NCBI RefSeq assembly: GCF_001700435.1 | Contig: NZ_LYPC01000014.1 | Span: 1,054,001 to 1,118,000, forward strand | Source: Paenibacillus pectinilyticus | GTDB taxonomy: Bacteria; Bacillota; Bacilli; Paenibacillales; NBRC-103111 | Direction of reading: 5' to 3' | DNA: 64,000 bases | Shown: positions 1 to 9,661 of the stretch, one piece after another | Position numbering within the stretch: the stretch's first letter is position 1 | Layout: each line of letters opens with the position of its first letter | Made by a program: the position numbers and the translations under genes | The notes under the pieces: generated by a model | What the model saw: the letters and a program-made list of their open reading frames with translations, nothing else | Database searches by the model: none | What the model was told of the DNA's origin: nothing

Positions 1-1117
1 CGGCAGGCACGTGACCTGGATAGCGGACGATAAACGGCAGCTTAATGAGATCCTCGTAATGGAAGCCGCCTTTGTATTGAAGGCCATGCTGGCCGAAGAA
101 ATGACCATGATCCGTCGTAAAGACGACAATCGTATTATCCGCTAGGCCTAGTGCATCAAGCCGATCAAGAATACGGCCAATGTGCGCATCCATACAGCTA
201 ATCATGCCGTAATACGTGGCGACGATTTGTTTGCGCTCATGGTCAGGCAGCTGTGAATGAGAGTGATACCCATGAATGCCATAACCGCTTTCGTTTAAAT
301 AGGAAAAGTCGGGTTGATCCTCTTGTGTCAGACGGAAATGCGGCGGATTTTTCTCGTGTTCGCCTGGTGTCGCGGTAGGGATTGTTAGCTTATTCGGATC
401 ATACATCGTGTCCCAGGGAGCAGGGACGAGATAATCGGGGTGCGGATCGAAAAAACTGGACCACAGGAAGAACCCTTCGTCCGATTGTTGATATTGCTCC
501 AGCAGGGCGTTGGTTCTTTCGGCAATCCAAGTATTGTAATGGAATTCTTCTGGAATAGCCCAATGATGGAGCTGCTTAGGATCCATATTTCCCGTCGGAG
601 CGACGAAATAATCACGCCAGTTCGTAAGACCCTTCTCTTCCAGCCATAGCACATAATGTTGTCCCACGTGAGCTTCGTTCGTATGATTCCGCGCAAGTTC
701 CACATGATCAAAGCCATAGAAAGGTTGATCGAATGATTGCCAGAACTCGAGGTCTTGCAGAATCGGATACGACTCTAGAGAGGGATATTCCTCAGTTCCT
801 TTTAGCGGTTGAAAATGTGCCTTGCCAATTAGCGCTGTGCGGTAGTCAGCCTTTTTAAAATCCTCGCCAACGGTATGCCGATCTTCCAGTAACTTGGTGC
901 CTAACGTCCAGGCCCCGTGCTGGCTAGGGTACTGGCCCGTAATGATCGAAGATCTTGTCGGAGTACATGTCGGATTCGGACAATAGGCCCGCGTAAACGT
1001 TGTCCCCTCATTGACCAGTCGATCCAAATTGGGAGTAGATATCTCAGAATTGAATGCCCCAATCGTATTCCAGTGCTGCTGATCGCTGGTGATCAGTAGA
1101 ATATTTGGTTTCTTCAT
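1..1117 (-). CDS. Type I sulfatase, partial (C-terminus beyond window)
   Basis: This gene encodes a sulfatase of the alkaline phosphatase superfamily; 372 codons lie in the window and the 3' end is cut by the left edge. Reading back from the ATG at 1117, the protein opens with a PNILLITSDQQ strand whose Asp is a typical metal ligand. CTPTR follows at Cys51, matching the C-x-P-x-R signature in which the Cys is converted to formylglycine. GKAHF and a later TTDHG metal-binding motif also fit. No signal peptide is visible, so it may act in the cytoplasm on imported sulfated sugars or oligosaccharides. It diverges from an AraC regulator. No sulfatase-maturing enzyme is in the window. The substrate cannot be read from the sequence. 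Confidence 0.9.
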   Translation of the reverse strand, partial: MKKPNILLITSDQQHWNTIGAFNSEISTPNLDRLVNEGTTFTRAYCPNPTCTPTRSSIITGQYPSQHGAWTLGTKLLEDRHTVGEDFKKADYRTALIGKAHFQPLKGTEEYPSLESYPILQDLEFWQSFDQPFYGFDHVELARNHTNEAHVGQHYVLWLEEKGLTNWRDYFVAPTGNMDPKQLHHWAIPEEFHYNTWIAERTNALLEQYQQSDEGFFLWSSFFDPHPDYLVPAPWDTMYDPNKLTIPTATPGEHEKNPPHFRLTQEDQPDFSYLNESGYGIHGYHSHSQLPDHERKQIVATYYGMISCMDAHIGRILDRLDALGLADNTIVVFTTDHGHFFGQHGLQYKGGFHYEDLIKLPFIVRYPGHVPA

Positions 1118-1189
1118 GTGATAAAGTCCACCTTTCTATTGCTGCATGACTCTCTATTTGTAGTATAAAAACATAGGATCAAATACAAA

Positions 1190-1214
1190 ATGACAGAATG
1201 TTAGAAGTTGTCAT
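1190..1214. promoter_or_regulatory. Candidate operator dyad in divergent sulfatase/AraC region
   Basis: ATGACA (1190-1195) and TGTCAT (1209-1214) form a 6-bp inverted repeat with a 13-bp spacer in the 155-bp region between the sulfatase and the AraC regulator. The position suits a regulator site, but the arms are short and chance is possible. Confidence 0.25.
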
Positions 1215-1272
1215 TATGTCTTGTTTTTATTAAGCTTAAGAGAGTTCTTGAAGTGATGGAAGTAGGTGTCGG

Positions 1273-2115
1273 ATGCAAGAGTTTGAGATGGAGTTTGCTG
1301 ATGTGTGGTACTTATTACCCCAACCCTTTCAATTAACTAGCGGCTGTTGGATCGTCCGAGCAGGACAGAATATTGCGAAACGTACGTATCACATTGGACC
1401 TAAGGTCATTGAACAAACGAGCTTTCACTGGATTACACAAGGAAATGTAAGAGTGACCTCTCTTGAACATGCTGTAGAATTAAGTGAGGGAGATCTGTTT
1501 TGTTTGTTTCCGGGTCAGTCTTATATCTACGAAACGATGCAAGTAGCGGAAGAAGATCCCCCTCTGAAAATGATCTGGTTGGCCATGGAGGGCAATCAAC
1601 TTCCACTCGTAACGGCAGAGTTCGGACTCACGCCAAATAAATATTGGTTAAAAGAGATCATGAGTAATGAGGTCGGAGAGACATTGAGAAGTATACTAGG
1701 TGTTATAGTTTCCTCGAAGTGGCACAAATTTCTGGTGCAGCGTTTACTCAGCGAGCTTTTCTACAAGATGGATTTGCAAGTGAACAGAGCCGCACCGAAT
1801 GAGAGAGAGAATTGGCTTCAGCAGGTCAAGGAGTTCTTCGATCTCCATTATACGGAACAGATTCGGGTTGAGGATGCTGCACACCAATTCGGCTATCATC
1901 GATCCCATTTGTATGCAGCTTTTCTGAAAAAGTATGGTACCTCTCCGCAACGATACTTGGCCAGCAAGCGACTGGAGAAAGGGGCAGAGCTGCTCAAAAC
2001 AACGACTCTGTCTGTCACAGAGATCGCTTATTCGCTCGGTTATTCCGAGCTGTACGCGTTTACTCGCGCTTTTACCACTTACATGGGTATCTCTCCACGG
2101 ACCTATAGGGCCTAA
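1273..2115 (+). CDS. AraC-family transcriptional regulator (cupin-type sensor)
   Basis: This is a 280-residue regulator with an N-terminal AraC-binding cupin-like half and a C-terminal double helix-turn-helix of the HTH_18 type. The second half carries the family hallmarks: a first helix pair around VEDAAHQFGYHRSHLYAAFLK, then SVTEIAYSLGYSELYAFTRAF and a final GISPRTYR. The sensor half probably binds a sugar. The start at 1273 has only a weak purine stretch upstream; the Met at 1288 is an alternative. It diverges from the sulfatase and lies upstream of the ADP-ribosylglycohydrolase-like gene, so either neighbour could be its target; this is inference. Confidence 0.88.
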   Translation: MQEFEMEFADVWYLLPQPFQLTSGCWIVRAGQNIAKRTYHIGPKVIEQTSFHWITQGNVRVTSLEHAVELSEGDLFCLFPGQSYIYETMQVAEEDPPLKMIWLAMEGNQLPLVTAEFGLTPNKYWLKEIMSNEVGETLRSILGVIVSSKWHKFLVQRLLSELFYKMDLQVNRAAPNERENWLQQVKEFFDLHYTEQIRVEDAAHQFGYHRSHLYAAFLKKYGTSPQRYLASKRLEKGAELLKTTTLSVTEIAYSLGYSELYAFTRAFTTYMGISPRTYRA

Positions 2116-2241
2116 ATCACATGGATAAATCAGATGATTCATAAGCGGATATACTCTAAATCGTATATGTTAGCGTTACCATTGCCCTTGATATACTCAG
2201 ATTAGCAAGTGAGAAAGCTATTTTGGGAGGCAGGGTTCACG

Positions 2242-3777
2242 ATGAAATTAAGTTTAAACGCATACAGATCGAAGCTGATGGGCTGTTGGATTGGGAAAAA
2301 TGTAGGTGGCACACTAGGAGCGCCATTCGAGTGCAAACGCGGGGTGTTTGATGTTGATTTCTACACGCAAGAATTGAATGGGGAACCGTTGCCCAATGAT
2401 GACTTGGATTTGCAGCTGGTCTGGTTGAATGCAGCGGAGAAATTTGGCCGCAATGTGAATGCTCAAATTTTAAGCGAATATTGGTTGTCGTATATCGTAC
2501 CGAATTGGGGCGAGTATGGAGCGGGTAAAAATAACATGCGCCAAGGCATTGTCCCTCCGTTATCGGGGTATGTGAACAATGTGTACCGCGATAGTAATGG
2601 CGCTTACATTCGCTCCGAAATTTGGGCTTGCTTGGCACCGGGTAACCCGGATATTGCAGTCAAATATGCCTATGAAGATGCTATCGTTGATCATAGTCAT
2701 GAGGGCGTGTACGCGGAAGTTTTCTTCGCAGCTATCCAGAGCTCAGCTTTCGTCGAGAGTAATCGCGATACGTTAATTGATATTGGTTTGTCTTACATTC
2801 CCGCAGATTCCGGCGTAGCCAAGGGAGTTGCTTCCGTCAGAGAAGCACACGCCAAAGGTTTATCTTGGCAAGAAGCGCGTATTCAAGTCTTGAACGACGT
2901 CCCCGGAAGCTTCGGTATTCTCGCGATGCGTCCAGAGGATTTACCGACGGATGTCCCGGTTGGTAAGATGGGGTACGATGCGCCTAGCAACGTGGGGATA
3001 ACGATCCTTGGCTGGCTTTATGGAGAGGGCGATTTCGGCGAAAGTATCTGTATTGCCAACAACTGTGGCGAAGATACCGACTGCACGGCCGCTACGATTG
3101 GCTCGATTATGGGAATAATTGGCGGAGCAGAAAGCATTCCAACCAAATGGACAGATCCAATCGGGGATTCGATCAAAACGCTGTGCTTGAATCTTGGGGA
3201 TCAAGGCTTACGTATTCCCAAAACAGTAACGGAGCTTACAGATCGCATCATCCGTTTGACTCCTTCGTTCCTAGGCAGCCAACTGTGTGACGTTGTCACC
3301 GCAGCTGATGGCTATACGATCGAAGTCAAGGAGCAGAAGCAATTGTTTAGCCAACCGCAGCAAATCAATGCTTGGACGAAGCGCAGCTTCGCGGATAAGC
3401 TCAGCCAAAGCCCATTTCAGGTCGCTTACGATTTCGTTATTTTCTCCACGATTGTCGACTATACAGAGGCCCCTTTTATTCAAGAAGGTACACCCAAAAC
3501 GATCAAGTTGATTATCGATAATCAGCTGTTCATGCAGCAATGGCTGCAAATCAAATGGCATTTGCCAATAGGCTGGACGATTTCGCCAGGACCGCAAGTG
3601 GGTGCTTCCTTGGAACAGTATCACTGTCATGTCGGGCGTACAGAGTTGTCATTTACACTTATACCGAACGGATTGCAGGAAGCTCGTTACGATCTCATCG
3701 CTGAAATCACTTCGCAAGGACGTCCAACGAAGGGACTCATTCCACTTGTGTTTATCAATGGCGTAGCAAGCAGCTAG
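2242..3777 (+). CDS. ADP-ribosylglycohydrolase family protein with C-terminal extension
   Basis: This is a 511-residue protein. Residues 1 to about 330 match the ADP-ribosylglycohydrolase fold. The start has the typical MGCWIGKNVGGTLGAPFE segment, an early NDDLDLQ acidic cluster and the late GEDTDCTAATIGSIMG motif that holds the metal-binding Asp residues. The family hydrolyses N- or O-glycosidic bonds to ADP-ribose in a Mg-dependent way, but many bacterial members in carbohydrate loci have unknown substrates. Residues from about 370 onward form an extra domain of predicted beta character that I do not recognise. The ATG at 2242 follows GGGAGG at 2225-2230; an upstream GTG at 2209 is possible but lacks a ribosome binding site. 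Its stop overlaps the stop of the opposing AraC gene. Confidence 0.82.
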   Translation: MKLSLNAYRSKLMGCWIGKNVGGTLGAPFECKRGVFDVDFYTQELNGEPLPNDDLDLQLVWLNAAEKFGRNVNAQILSEYWLSYIVPNWGEYGAGKNNMRQGIVPPLSGYVNNVYRDSNGAYIRSEIWACLAPGNPDIAVKYAYEDAIVDHSHEGVYAEVFFAAIQSSAFVESNRDTLIDIGLSYIPADSGVAKGVASVREAHAKGLSWQEARIQVLNDVPGSFGILAMRPEDLPTDVPVGKMGYDAPSNVGITILGWLYGEGDFGESICIANNCGEDTDCTAATIGSIMGIIGGAESIPTKWTDPIGDSIKTLCLNLGDQGLRIPKTVTELTDRIIRLTPSFLGSQLCDVVTAADGYTIEVKEQKQLFSQPQQINAWTKRSFADKLSQSPFQVAYDFVIFSTIVDYTEAPFIQEGTPKTIKLIIDNQLFMQQWLQIKWHLPIGWTISPGPQVGASLEQYHCHVGRTELSFTLIPNGLQEARYDLIAEITSQGRPTKGLIPLVFINGVASS

Positions 3778-4685
3778 TCTAACTGATTAGACGATGGTTG
3801 CATAATAGCATCACGATATTGCTGGGGGCTGATGCCTTCCAGCTTTTTGAATATTCGGGAGAAATAGAAGGGGTCCTGGAAACCTACGATATCCGCGATA
3901 TCTCGTATGATACTAGTCGAGCTGGTTAGCAGGTGCTTGGCTTTTTGGATTTGCAATTGATGCACATAGGAGCCAATGGGCATCCCGGCATATTTTTTGA
4001 ATATTTGGGATAAATAATCGTAATGATGGTGAAGTGCACTTTCGAGCTCTTTGCTGGAAGGATTAGATGTATAGGTTTCGTCCAGTAGATTCACGATTCT
4101 TCGATACAGCAGAAAGGTGGAAGACACTTCGTTCTGTACCTGCTTCTGATCTACTAAATCTTGCGCAAGCCGCTCAAGAATTTGCCCTAAAAGCAAAGAG
4201 GTGCGGTATCGGAAGTAGCCTTTAGGTTTGTTAAATTGTTGATGTATGTTCTCGAAAATGCCCAGCATCTCGTAGCGATTGAAAGGCTTACCGCGACGAG
4301 GTAATAGCAGAAAGTCTGTAAGACTTTCGGATGTGGCCGTTCGCAAATCCTGTGTCGCTGTTGGTGCAGCTGGGAGGCGGGAATCGGCCTCTTCAGTATG
4401 CATGCGCAAACCCGGATCAGCAGCGAACTGAACCCAATAAAAGCCGCTTTGCGCTGCAATCGGTTTCCAGCCGCCGTGCTGTTCCCACGGCATCAGCAAG
4501 AACGTTTCCCCACTTTGGAGTTCAAGGTGATCCTCACCTACCTGGAGATAAATCGGCCCCTCAGTCACCATAATTAACTCGAAAAAAGGGTTAGATTTCT
4601 CGCGTCCAAAGTCATCATTACCTCGTAATTCAGAGATCCATTTCACGTCTAAACGGGAGAGTCGCGAGAATAGTAAATAGTCCAT
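3774..4685 (-). CDS. AraC-family transcriptional regulator
   Basis: This 303-residue regulator has an N-terminal cupin-like ligand domain (residues about 20-160, with the LMPWEQHGG turn) and a C-terminal AraC helix-turn-helix domain. The latter contains a helix set ending in HHYDYLSQIFKKYAGMPIG and then IIRDIADIVGFQDPFYFSRIFKKLEGISPQQYR. It is probably a sugar-responsive activator. The gene converges on the preceding gene with a 4-bp overlap in which both stop codons lie within a CTAG palindrome. Upstream it diverges from the histidine kinase operon, so it may control that cluster; this is inference. Confidence 0.88.
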   Translation of the reverse strand: MDYLLFSRLSRLDVKWISELRGNDDFGREKSNPFFELIMVTEGPIYLQVGEDHLELQSGETFLLMPWEQHGGWKPIAAQSGFYWVQFAADPGLRMHTEEADSRLPAAPTATQDLRTATSESLTDFLLLPRRGKPFNRYEMLGIFENIHQQFNKPKGYFRYRTSLLLGQILERLAQDLVDQKQVQNEVSSTFLLYRRIVNLLDETYTSNPSSKELESALHHHYDYLSQIFKKYAGMPIGSYVHQLQIQKAKHLLTSSTSIIRDIADIVGFQDPFYFSRIFKKLEGISPQQYRDAIMQPSSNQLD

Positions 4686-4865
4686 GAAGCACCTTCAATC
4701 CCTATGAAATAAAGCTTTCTTTGCTTCAATTAGTATACCATAATTTGCTGCATAGAAAGATTTTGAGTCGGGATGTGGCCCTGCAGGAATTTTATTTGAC
4801 CGTTGACCATTATCCCGCTCAGTGCCATAATCGACTTACTAAATGACGTAGGGAGTCAGCCAACC

Positions 4866-6614
4866 ATGGGGTTACGTTCTATGATCGATACGTATCGACA
4901 TATGAGAATCAAAAACAAGTTATCCATTTTGATTACGTTGATTATCGCGCTTTCGTTGACTTTCACAATCATTACACAGCAGTATGTGTTCTCCATTTAC
5001 GACGGACAAATCTATGAGAAATCGTCGAGTGTTCTCAATCTGTCGTCTACAGCTATCGAAACAGAGCTTAAACGCTTACAGCAATTGTCATATAGGATTA
5101 TGTCCGAGGAACAGGTGCAAGATTGGCTGACCTCACTCAAAAAAAATCCGTCAGATTATGACAGACTGATCATTAGTCAATATTTGATTGACCGTCTGAT
5201 TAGTTATTCCGGAGAAGAGCCCTATCTGTATTCGATACAAATTATGGATGCGTCGGGGAACGACCATGAAGGCGGCAACATTCTCAAGATGGATGAGGAT
5301 CGGAAAAAGCAAGTTAAGGCCGTTGCCGCAGATGGCATGGGAGAAAATCGTTGGATTTATCCTGACAGTAAGGATCCAGCTTTGATCATTACACGAGAAA
5401 TCCGATCGTTTCATAAAACGAATTTTGATTTGGACTATTTAGGTACATTGGTAATTCGCATTAATATTGATAAAATCGTGCGTGATATCGCTCCGGAAGA
5501 GGGAGACGTGATGATTGTATCGGATGGAAGCGTCATCTTCCCGCGAGAACCTTCCTTCGATTGGAGCCGGATTGCGAAGCCGAAAGATGCTGTTAAAGGG
5601 TATGAAATCCAGCAGATTGATGATAAAGAATATTTCATCGCACAGATTCAATCGCATAATACGGGTTGGACCTATTTGAATATTACGCCGTTTAATCAAA
5701 TTTTTGACCGCATCGTGTTTATTAAAGAAATGGTTGTTTTCGTCTTTATTGCGATATTTGCTGTGGTTATCCTACTTGGGATTCGGTTCTCGATAGGCTT
5801 AACGCGTCCGATTGACGAATTGATGATTCGGATGAAGCTCGCGGAGAAGGGGAACTTCGAAGAAGCCAATCTCTTTCCTTCTGGTGGACAAGTTGCCATG
5901 AATGAAATAGGCCTACTACAACGAAGCTTCCGTTTTATGATTGAACGGATTAATACGCTAATTCAGGAGAATTACGCGAATCGCCTCCTCCTGAAAGAAA
6001 CAGAATTTAAGGCGCTGCAGTCGCAGATTAATCCGCATTTTCTTTACAATACGTTGGAATCGATTAATTGGATGGCTAAGGTGAACAAACAAGCCAAAAT
6101 TTCCGAGATGGTGGAAGCGCTCGCGTATTTACTTCGTCATTCTGTCGACTTGAAAGAGCCGATCATTCCACTGAGTGAAGAGATTGACATCGTTCGCAGC
6201 TATGTAACGATTCAGAAAATTCGCTTTGAAGAGCGTTTAGTATTCAAACTGGATGTGCCTGATGAACTGATGGGGCGCTCTATTCCGAAGTTGACGCTGC
6301 AGCCGTTGATGGAGAATGCGATTCATTATGCTTTGGAGTCGACGATTGAGCCCTGCGAAATTTCGATTCGAGGCTGGAGTACAGAGGAAGGCATCTTTCT
6401 AGCAGTTGAAGATACGGGTCCTGGTATTCCAAGAGGAATTATCGAGAGATTACGCAGTGGCGAAGTGACAACCAAAGGCAAGGGCATTGGACTCTTAAAC
6501 ATCGATGATCGGATTAAACTCGCCTTTGGCGAAACGTATGGGATCCGAGTGGATGAAACCGTGGAACACGGTGCCCGTGTCATTCTTATTTTGCCTAAAG
6601 GATTGGAGGAATAA
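4866..6614 (+). CDS. YesM-type sensor histidine kinase
   Basis: This 582-residue membrane kinase has a first transmembrane helix at about 17-39, an extracytoplasmic sensor region to about 285, a second helix at about 289-312, then a HAMP linker. The His_kinase (LytS/YesM) segment carries LQSQINPHFLYNTLESINW with the phospho-acceptor His391. The ATPase domain has the N box (PLMENAIHYALE), DTGPGIP and GKGIGLLNIDDR. It should phosphorylate the response regulator encoded 3 bp downstream. Such pairs usually sense extracellular oligosaccharides and control an adjacent ABC importer. The ATG at 4866 has GGGAG ten bases upstream; a TTG at 4803 in frame is less likely. Confidence 0.92.
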   Translation: MGLRSMIDTYRHMRIKNKLSILITLIIALSLTFTIITQQYVFSIYDGQIYEKSSSVLNLSSTAIETELKRLQQLSYRIMSEEQVQDWLTSLKKNPSDYDRLIISQYLIDRLISYSGEEPYLYSIQIMDASGNDHEGGNILKMDEDRKKQVKAVAADGMGENRWIYPDSKDPALIITREIRSFHKTNFDLDYLGTLVIRINIDKIVRDIAPEEGDVMIVSDGSVIFPREPSFDWSRIAKPKDAVKGYEIQQIDDKEYFIAQIQSHNTGWTYLNITPFNQIFDRIVFIKEMVVFVFIAIFAVVILLGIRFSIGLTRPIDELMIRMKLAEKGNFEEANLFPSGGQVAMNEIGLLQRSFRFMIERINTLIQENYANRLLLKETEFKALQSQINPHFLYNTLESINWMAKVNKQAKISEMVEALAYLLRHSVDLKEPIIPLSEEIDIVRSYVTIQKIRFEERLVFKLDVPDELMGRSIPKLTLQPLMENAIHYALESTIEPCEISIRGWSTEEGIFLAVEDTGPGIPRGIIERLRSGEVTTKGKGIGLLNIDDRIKLAFGETYGIRVDETVEHGARVILILPKGLEE

Positions 6615-6617
6615 TGG

Positions 6618-8180
6618 ATGTATAAAGTATTATTGGTTGACGACGAACGCATTATTTTGGACGGGATTTCCCGAATGGTCGACTGGCAGTCTATGCAAAC
6701 CGAGCTGATTGGCACTGCGCGAAACGGTGTGGAGGCCTTTGATTTTATACAGAAACAAACGCCTGATATCATTATCAGTGATATTCGGATGCCAGGCATG
6801 GATGGCTTAGAGTTAGTTGCGCGGGTACATGATGCCTATCCACACATTCGAATTGTGCTGCTATCCGGCTTTGGCGAGTTTGATTATGCGAGCAAAGCGA
6901 TGCAATACGGTGTGAAGCATTATTTACTCAAGCCGACCAATGAAGGGAAAATTGGCGAAGCGCTGCAGGAGATTGTCGCGGAGCTGGAACAAGAAACGAG
7001 TAAGGAATCGTTCGTTCTGAACATGAAGGCTGAGCTGGAGAAGGTCATGCCCCATGTGAAAGAGCAGTTCCTGAAGGAATTCGTAACGAATAAAACCTAT
7101 GGTCATTGGGACTGGGACTATTTTCGGAGCTTATTTAAGCTCGATTTTGACTATCAGATTCGATTGCTCTTATTCCAGTTGGAAGAAGGTTTTGAGTTTG
7201 AGCAGTTATTTGCCATTAAGAATATTGCTCAGGAAATTTTAGAGAGCCCTCTTCTGAGTACGACAATTGGGAATCATGTCTTGATGCTGCTGGAGGAACC
7301 TGAGCATATCGATCAACTGCAAGAGAAGATTTACCATATACGGGACACTTTCCACATGTATTACAAAATGGATGCGACGATCGCGTTAAGCGAGTCGGGT
7401 CATATTACGAAGGCTAGGCAGCTCTATAAGGAATCCTTGAGCTTATTGAATTACCGCTTCTATTTGGGTGAAGGCAGTCTAATCACACGCAAAGATACGG
7501 CTGTCTCCCAATCGGTTCCGACCAAAGAGATTGGCTGGGACGAGGAACGGCTGAACATGTCGGTACGTTCGGGCCATCGGGAGGAAGCGGAGGCAGCTTT
7601 ACATGATTTCATCTGTGGATTGAAGGAAGCGCAGCTGGATATCGATGTGACCAAGTCGTATGTCATTCAGCAGTTCGTATCACTTGTACGCATTTGTGCC
7701 CCGGAAGAAATGAATGCTTATTTCGCGCAAATTCCAACGATTGTGGAGATGAACACACTCCAAGCTATCCAATCTTTTATGGGGAATATTGTAACGAGCA
7801 TGACGGAACGATTCTATGGCATGAATAAAGTGAAGATCAGCGGAATCGTTCAGAAGGTTATTGACGTCATTAATGATCAAATGGGGAACACGGAGCTTAG
7901 CTTGAACTGGGTAGCCCATGAAATGCTTTATATGAATGCGGACTATCTGGGGAAACTCTTCAAGAAAGAAACAGGTGAAAAGTTTTCGAATTATGTCATG
8001 AAAGCTAGGATTACAAGAGCGACTGAATTAATTGCAGCAGATGCGGATATCAAAATTTTTGAGCTCGCAGAGCGACTTGGCTTTGGAGATAACCCGCAAT
8101 ATTTTAGCCAAGTATTTAAAAAATATCGGGGTTCGACACCTTCTGAGTACATGAAATCGACAGAGACCTCTGCATTTTAA
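6618..8180 (+). CDS. YesN-type response regulator (REC plus AraC HTH)
   Basis: This 520-residue response regulator begins with a receiver domain: acidic pocket VDDE at residues 7-10, phospho-acceptor Asp55 in IIISDIRMPGMDG, and the conserved Lys in HYLLKP near 105. A long helical linker follows. The C-terminal AraC-type HTH has ELSLNWVAHEMLYMNADYLGKLFKKETG and IKIFELAERLGFGDNPQYFSQVFKKYRGSTPSEY. GGAGGA precedes the start. It is translated right after the kinase gene and probably activates the solute-binding protein gene at 8275 and the permease operon at 9872. Confidence 0.93.
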   Translation: MYKVLLVDDERIILDGISRMVDWQSMQTELIGTARNGVEAFDFIQKQTPDIIISDIRMPGMDGLELVARVHDAYPHIRIVLLSGFGEFDYASKAMQYGVKHYLLKPTNEGKIGEALQEIVAELEQETSKESFVLNMKAELEKVMPHVKEQFLKEFVTNKTYGHWDWDYFRSLFKLDFDYQIRLLLFQLEEGFEFEQLFAIKNIAQEILESPLLSTTIGNHVLMLLEEPEHIDQLQEKIYHIRDTFHMYYKMDATIALSESGHITKARQLYKESLSLLNYRFYLGEGSLITRKDTAVSQSVPTKEIGWDEERLNMSVRSGHREEAEAALHDFICGLKEAQLDIDVTKSYVIQQFVSLVRICAPEEMNAYFAQIPTIVEMNTLQAIQSFMGNIVTSMTERFYGMNKVKISGIVQKVIDVINDQMGNTELSLNWVAHEMLYMNADYLGKLFKKETGEKFSNYVMKARITRATELIAADADIKIFELAERLGFGDNPQYFSQVFKKYRGSTPSEYMKSTETSAF

Positions 8181-8241
8181 ACAATTAGGACTGTATTTTG
8201 GATTAACCTTTCCTCCTTTCAGCGAGATAATACGAATAGAA

Positions 8242-8255
8242 AGAAAACGATTACA
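8242..8255 (+). promoter_or_regulatory. cre-like (CcpA) site
   Basis: AGAAAACGATTACA matches the cre consensus TGWAANCGNTNWCA at 13 of 14 positions. It sits just upstream of the ribosome binding site of the sugar-binding lipoprotein gene, where a bound CcpA could block transcription. Carbon catabolite control is inferred. Confidence 0.55.
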
Positions 8256-8274
8256 ATTTGGGGAGGAAATACAG

Positions 8275-9609
8275 ATGAAAAAAGTCATGTTTACTGTAAT
8301 CTCGGCTGCCTTATTACTAGCAGGTTGCGGATCCAATGGATCAAGCAGCTCCACGAGCAGTCCAAGTACGGGTGCGAGCCCAGCAGCAAGTGCAGCAGCG
8401 ACAGCAAGTGCCAAAGCAGATCCAGTTACTCTTCGTGTTTCATGGTGGGGAGGACAAGCGCGTCATGATTACACACTTAAATTGATTGAATTGTACCAAC
8501 AGAAGCATCCAAATGTGAAAATTGAGTCGGAATATGCGGCTTTTGATGATTATTGGAAAAAGCTTGCTCCACAAGCTGCTGCGAATGGATTGCCTGATGT
8601 CTTCCAAATGGACGTTTCCTACTTGACGCAATATGGAACTAGAGGACAGTTGGAAGATTTAACACCGTATACAACGAGTGGTCTGTTGAACGTGAAAGAT
8701 ATTGCAGAAAACAGCCTTTCTGGCGGTAAAGTGGATGGTAAATTGGTTGCTATGAACGCAGGCTCCAATGCACTGGGTGCTACTGTCGATACACAGATGT
8801 TGAAAGACAATGGAATTACGTTAAAAGATGATTGGACGTTTGGTGACTTGGACGCAATCGGCGCGACGCTGAAAGCTAAAGGCAAACTGCTTGCTGGCGA
8901 TCTTCGTCATGACGTATACTTCCCTTTCTATTTGAGAAGCGTTGGTCAAAAGCTATATGCTACTGATGGTACGCAACTTGGCTACTCGGATGATAAAGCG
9001 TTCGTAGACTACTACACGATGTACAAAAAATGGTATGATTCCGGTTACTTGCTACCGCTAGATAAGTTGGCACAGAAAAAAGGATTGGCCGAAGATGATG
9101 AAATGGTGCTAGGCAATGCGGCTGCTACATTTGCTTGGTCCAATCAGTTCATTGGCTTTAATACAGCTGCGAAACGCACGCTCGATATCATGAAAACGCC
9201 AAGCTGGAGTCAAAACAAAGCGTTGTTCTTGAAACCAAGTATGTTCTGGTCTGTCTCCAAAAGCTCCAAAAACAAAGAAGAAGCAGCAAAATTCATCGAC
9301 TTCTTGATTAATGATATCGATGCAAACAAAATCATCATGGGTGAGCGCGGCGTGCCAGTTTCCTCCAAGGTGAAAGAAGCTTTGATGCCGTTATTGTCTC
9401 CTGAGCAAAAGAAAGTATTTGAATACGTCGCTTGGGCGGAGAAAAATGCTTCCCCAATGGATCCGCCAAGTCCAATTGGCTCCGTTGAAGTTGAGAAGCT
9501 GTTGAAGGATACAGCTGAACAAATTATGTACAAAAAATTGACAGTTGAAGAGGGCGCAGCGAAATTCCGTAAGGATGCGAACGCAATCTTGGCTAAAAAC
9601 AAAAAATAA
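8275..9609 (+). CDS. Sugar ABC transporter substrate-binding lipoprotein
   Basis: This is a 444-residue extracellular solute-binding protein of family 1. The N-terminus is a lipoprotein signal (KK charge, hydrophobic core, LLAGC with the lipidated Cys at 18), followed by a Ser/Ala/Thr-rich linker to about residue 45. The mature domain begins with VTLRVSWWGG. It should capture an oligosaccharide and deliver it to the permeases encoded from 9872. GGGGAGG precedes the start. It lies behind the YesMN-type pair and a cre-like site. A terminator separates it from the permease genes, so the receptor may be made in larger amounts. The GH105 gene downstream suggests an unsaturated pectic oligomer as ligand. 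Confidence 0.92.
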   Translation: MKKVMFTVISAALLLAGCGSNGSSSSTSSPSTGASPAASAAATASAKADPVTLRVSWWGGQARHDYTLKLIELYQQKHPNVKIESEYAAFDDYWKKLAPQAAANGLPDVFQMDVSYLTQYGTRGQLEDLTPYTTSGLLNVKDIAENSLSGGKVDGKLVAMNAGSNALGATVDTQMLKDNGITLKDDWTFGDLDAIGATLKAKGKLLAGDLRHDVYFPFYLRSVGQKLYATDGTQLGYSDDKAFVDYYTMYKKWYDSGYLLPLDKLAQKKGLAEDDEMVLGNAAATFAWSNQFIGFNTAAKRTLDIMKTPSWSQNKALFLKPSMFWSVSKSSKNKEEAAKFIDFLINDIDANKIIMGERGVPVSSKVKEALMPLLSPEQKKVFEYVAWAEKNASPMDPPSPIGSVEVEKLLKDTAEQIMYKKLTVEEGAAKFRKDANAILAKNKK

Positions 9610-9618
9610 GCTTGTTCT

Positions 9619-9655
9619 GAAAGCCTCCGCATTCTTGTGCGGGGGCTTTCTTCAT
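9619..9655 (+). terminator. Rho-independent terminator after binding-protein gene
   Basis: Arms AAAGCCTCCGCA and TGCGGGGGCTTT pair around a short loop and are followed by a T-rich stretch. It should end or attenuate the solute-binding protein transcript. Confidence 0.8.
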
Positions 9656-9661
9656 TTGAAA

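Noticed and set aside
1744-2142. Minus-strand 132-codon frame inside the AraC gene
   Set aside because: It is antisense to a clear helix-turn-helix domain and matches no protein pattern.
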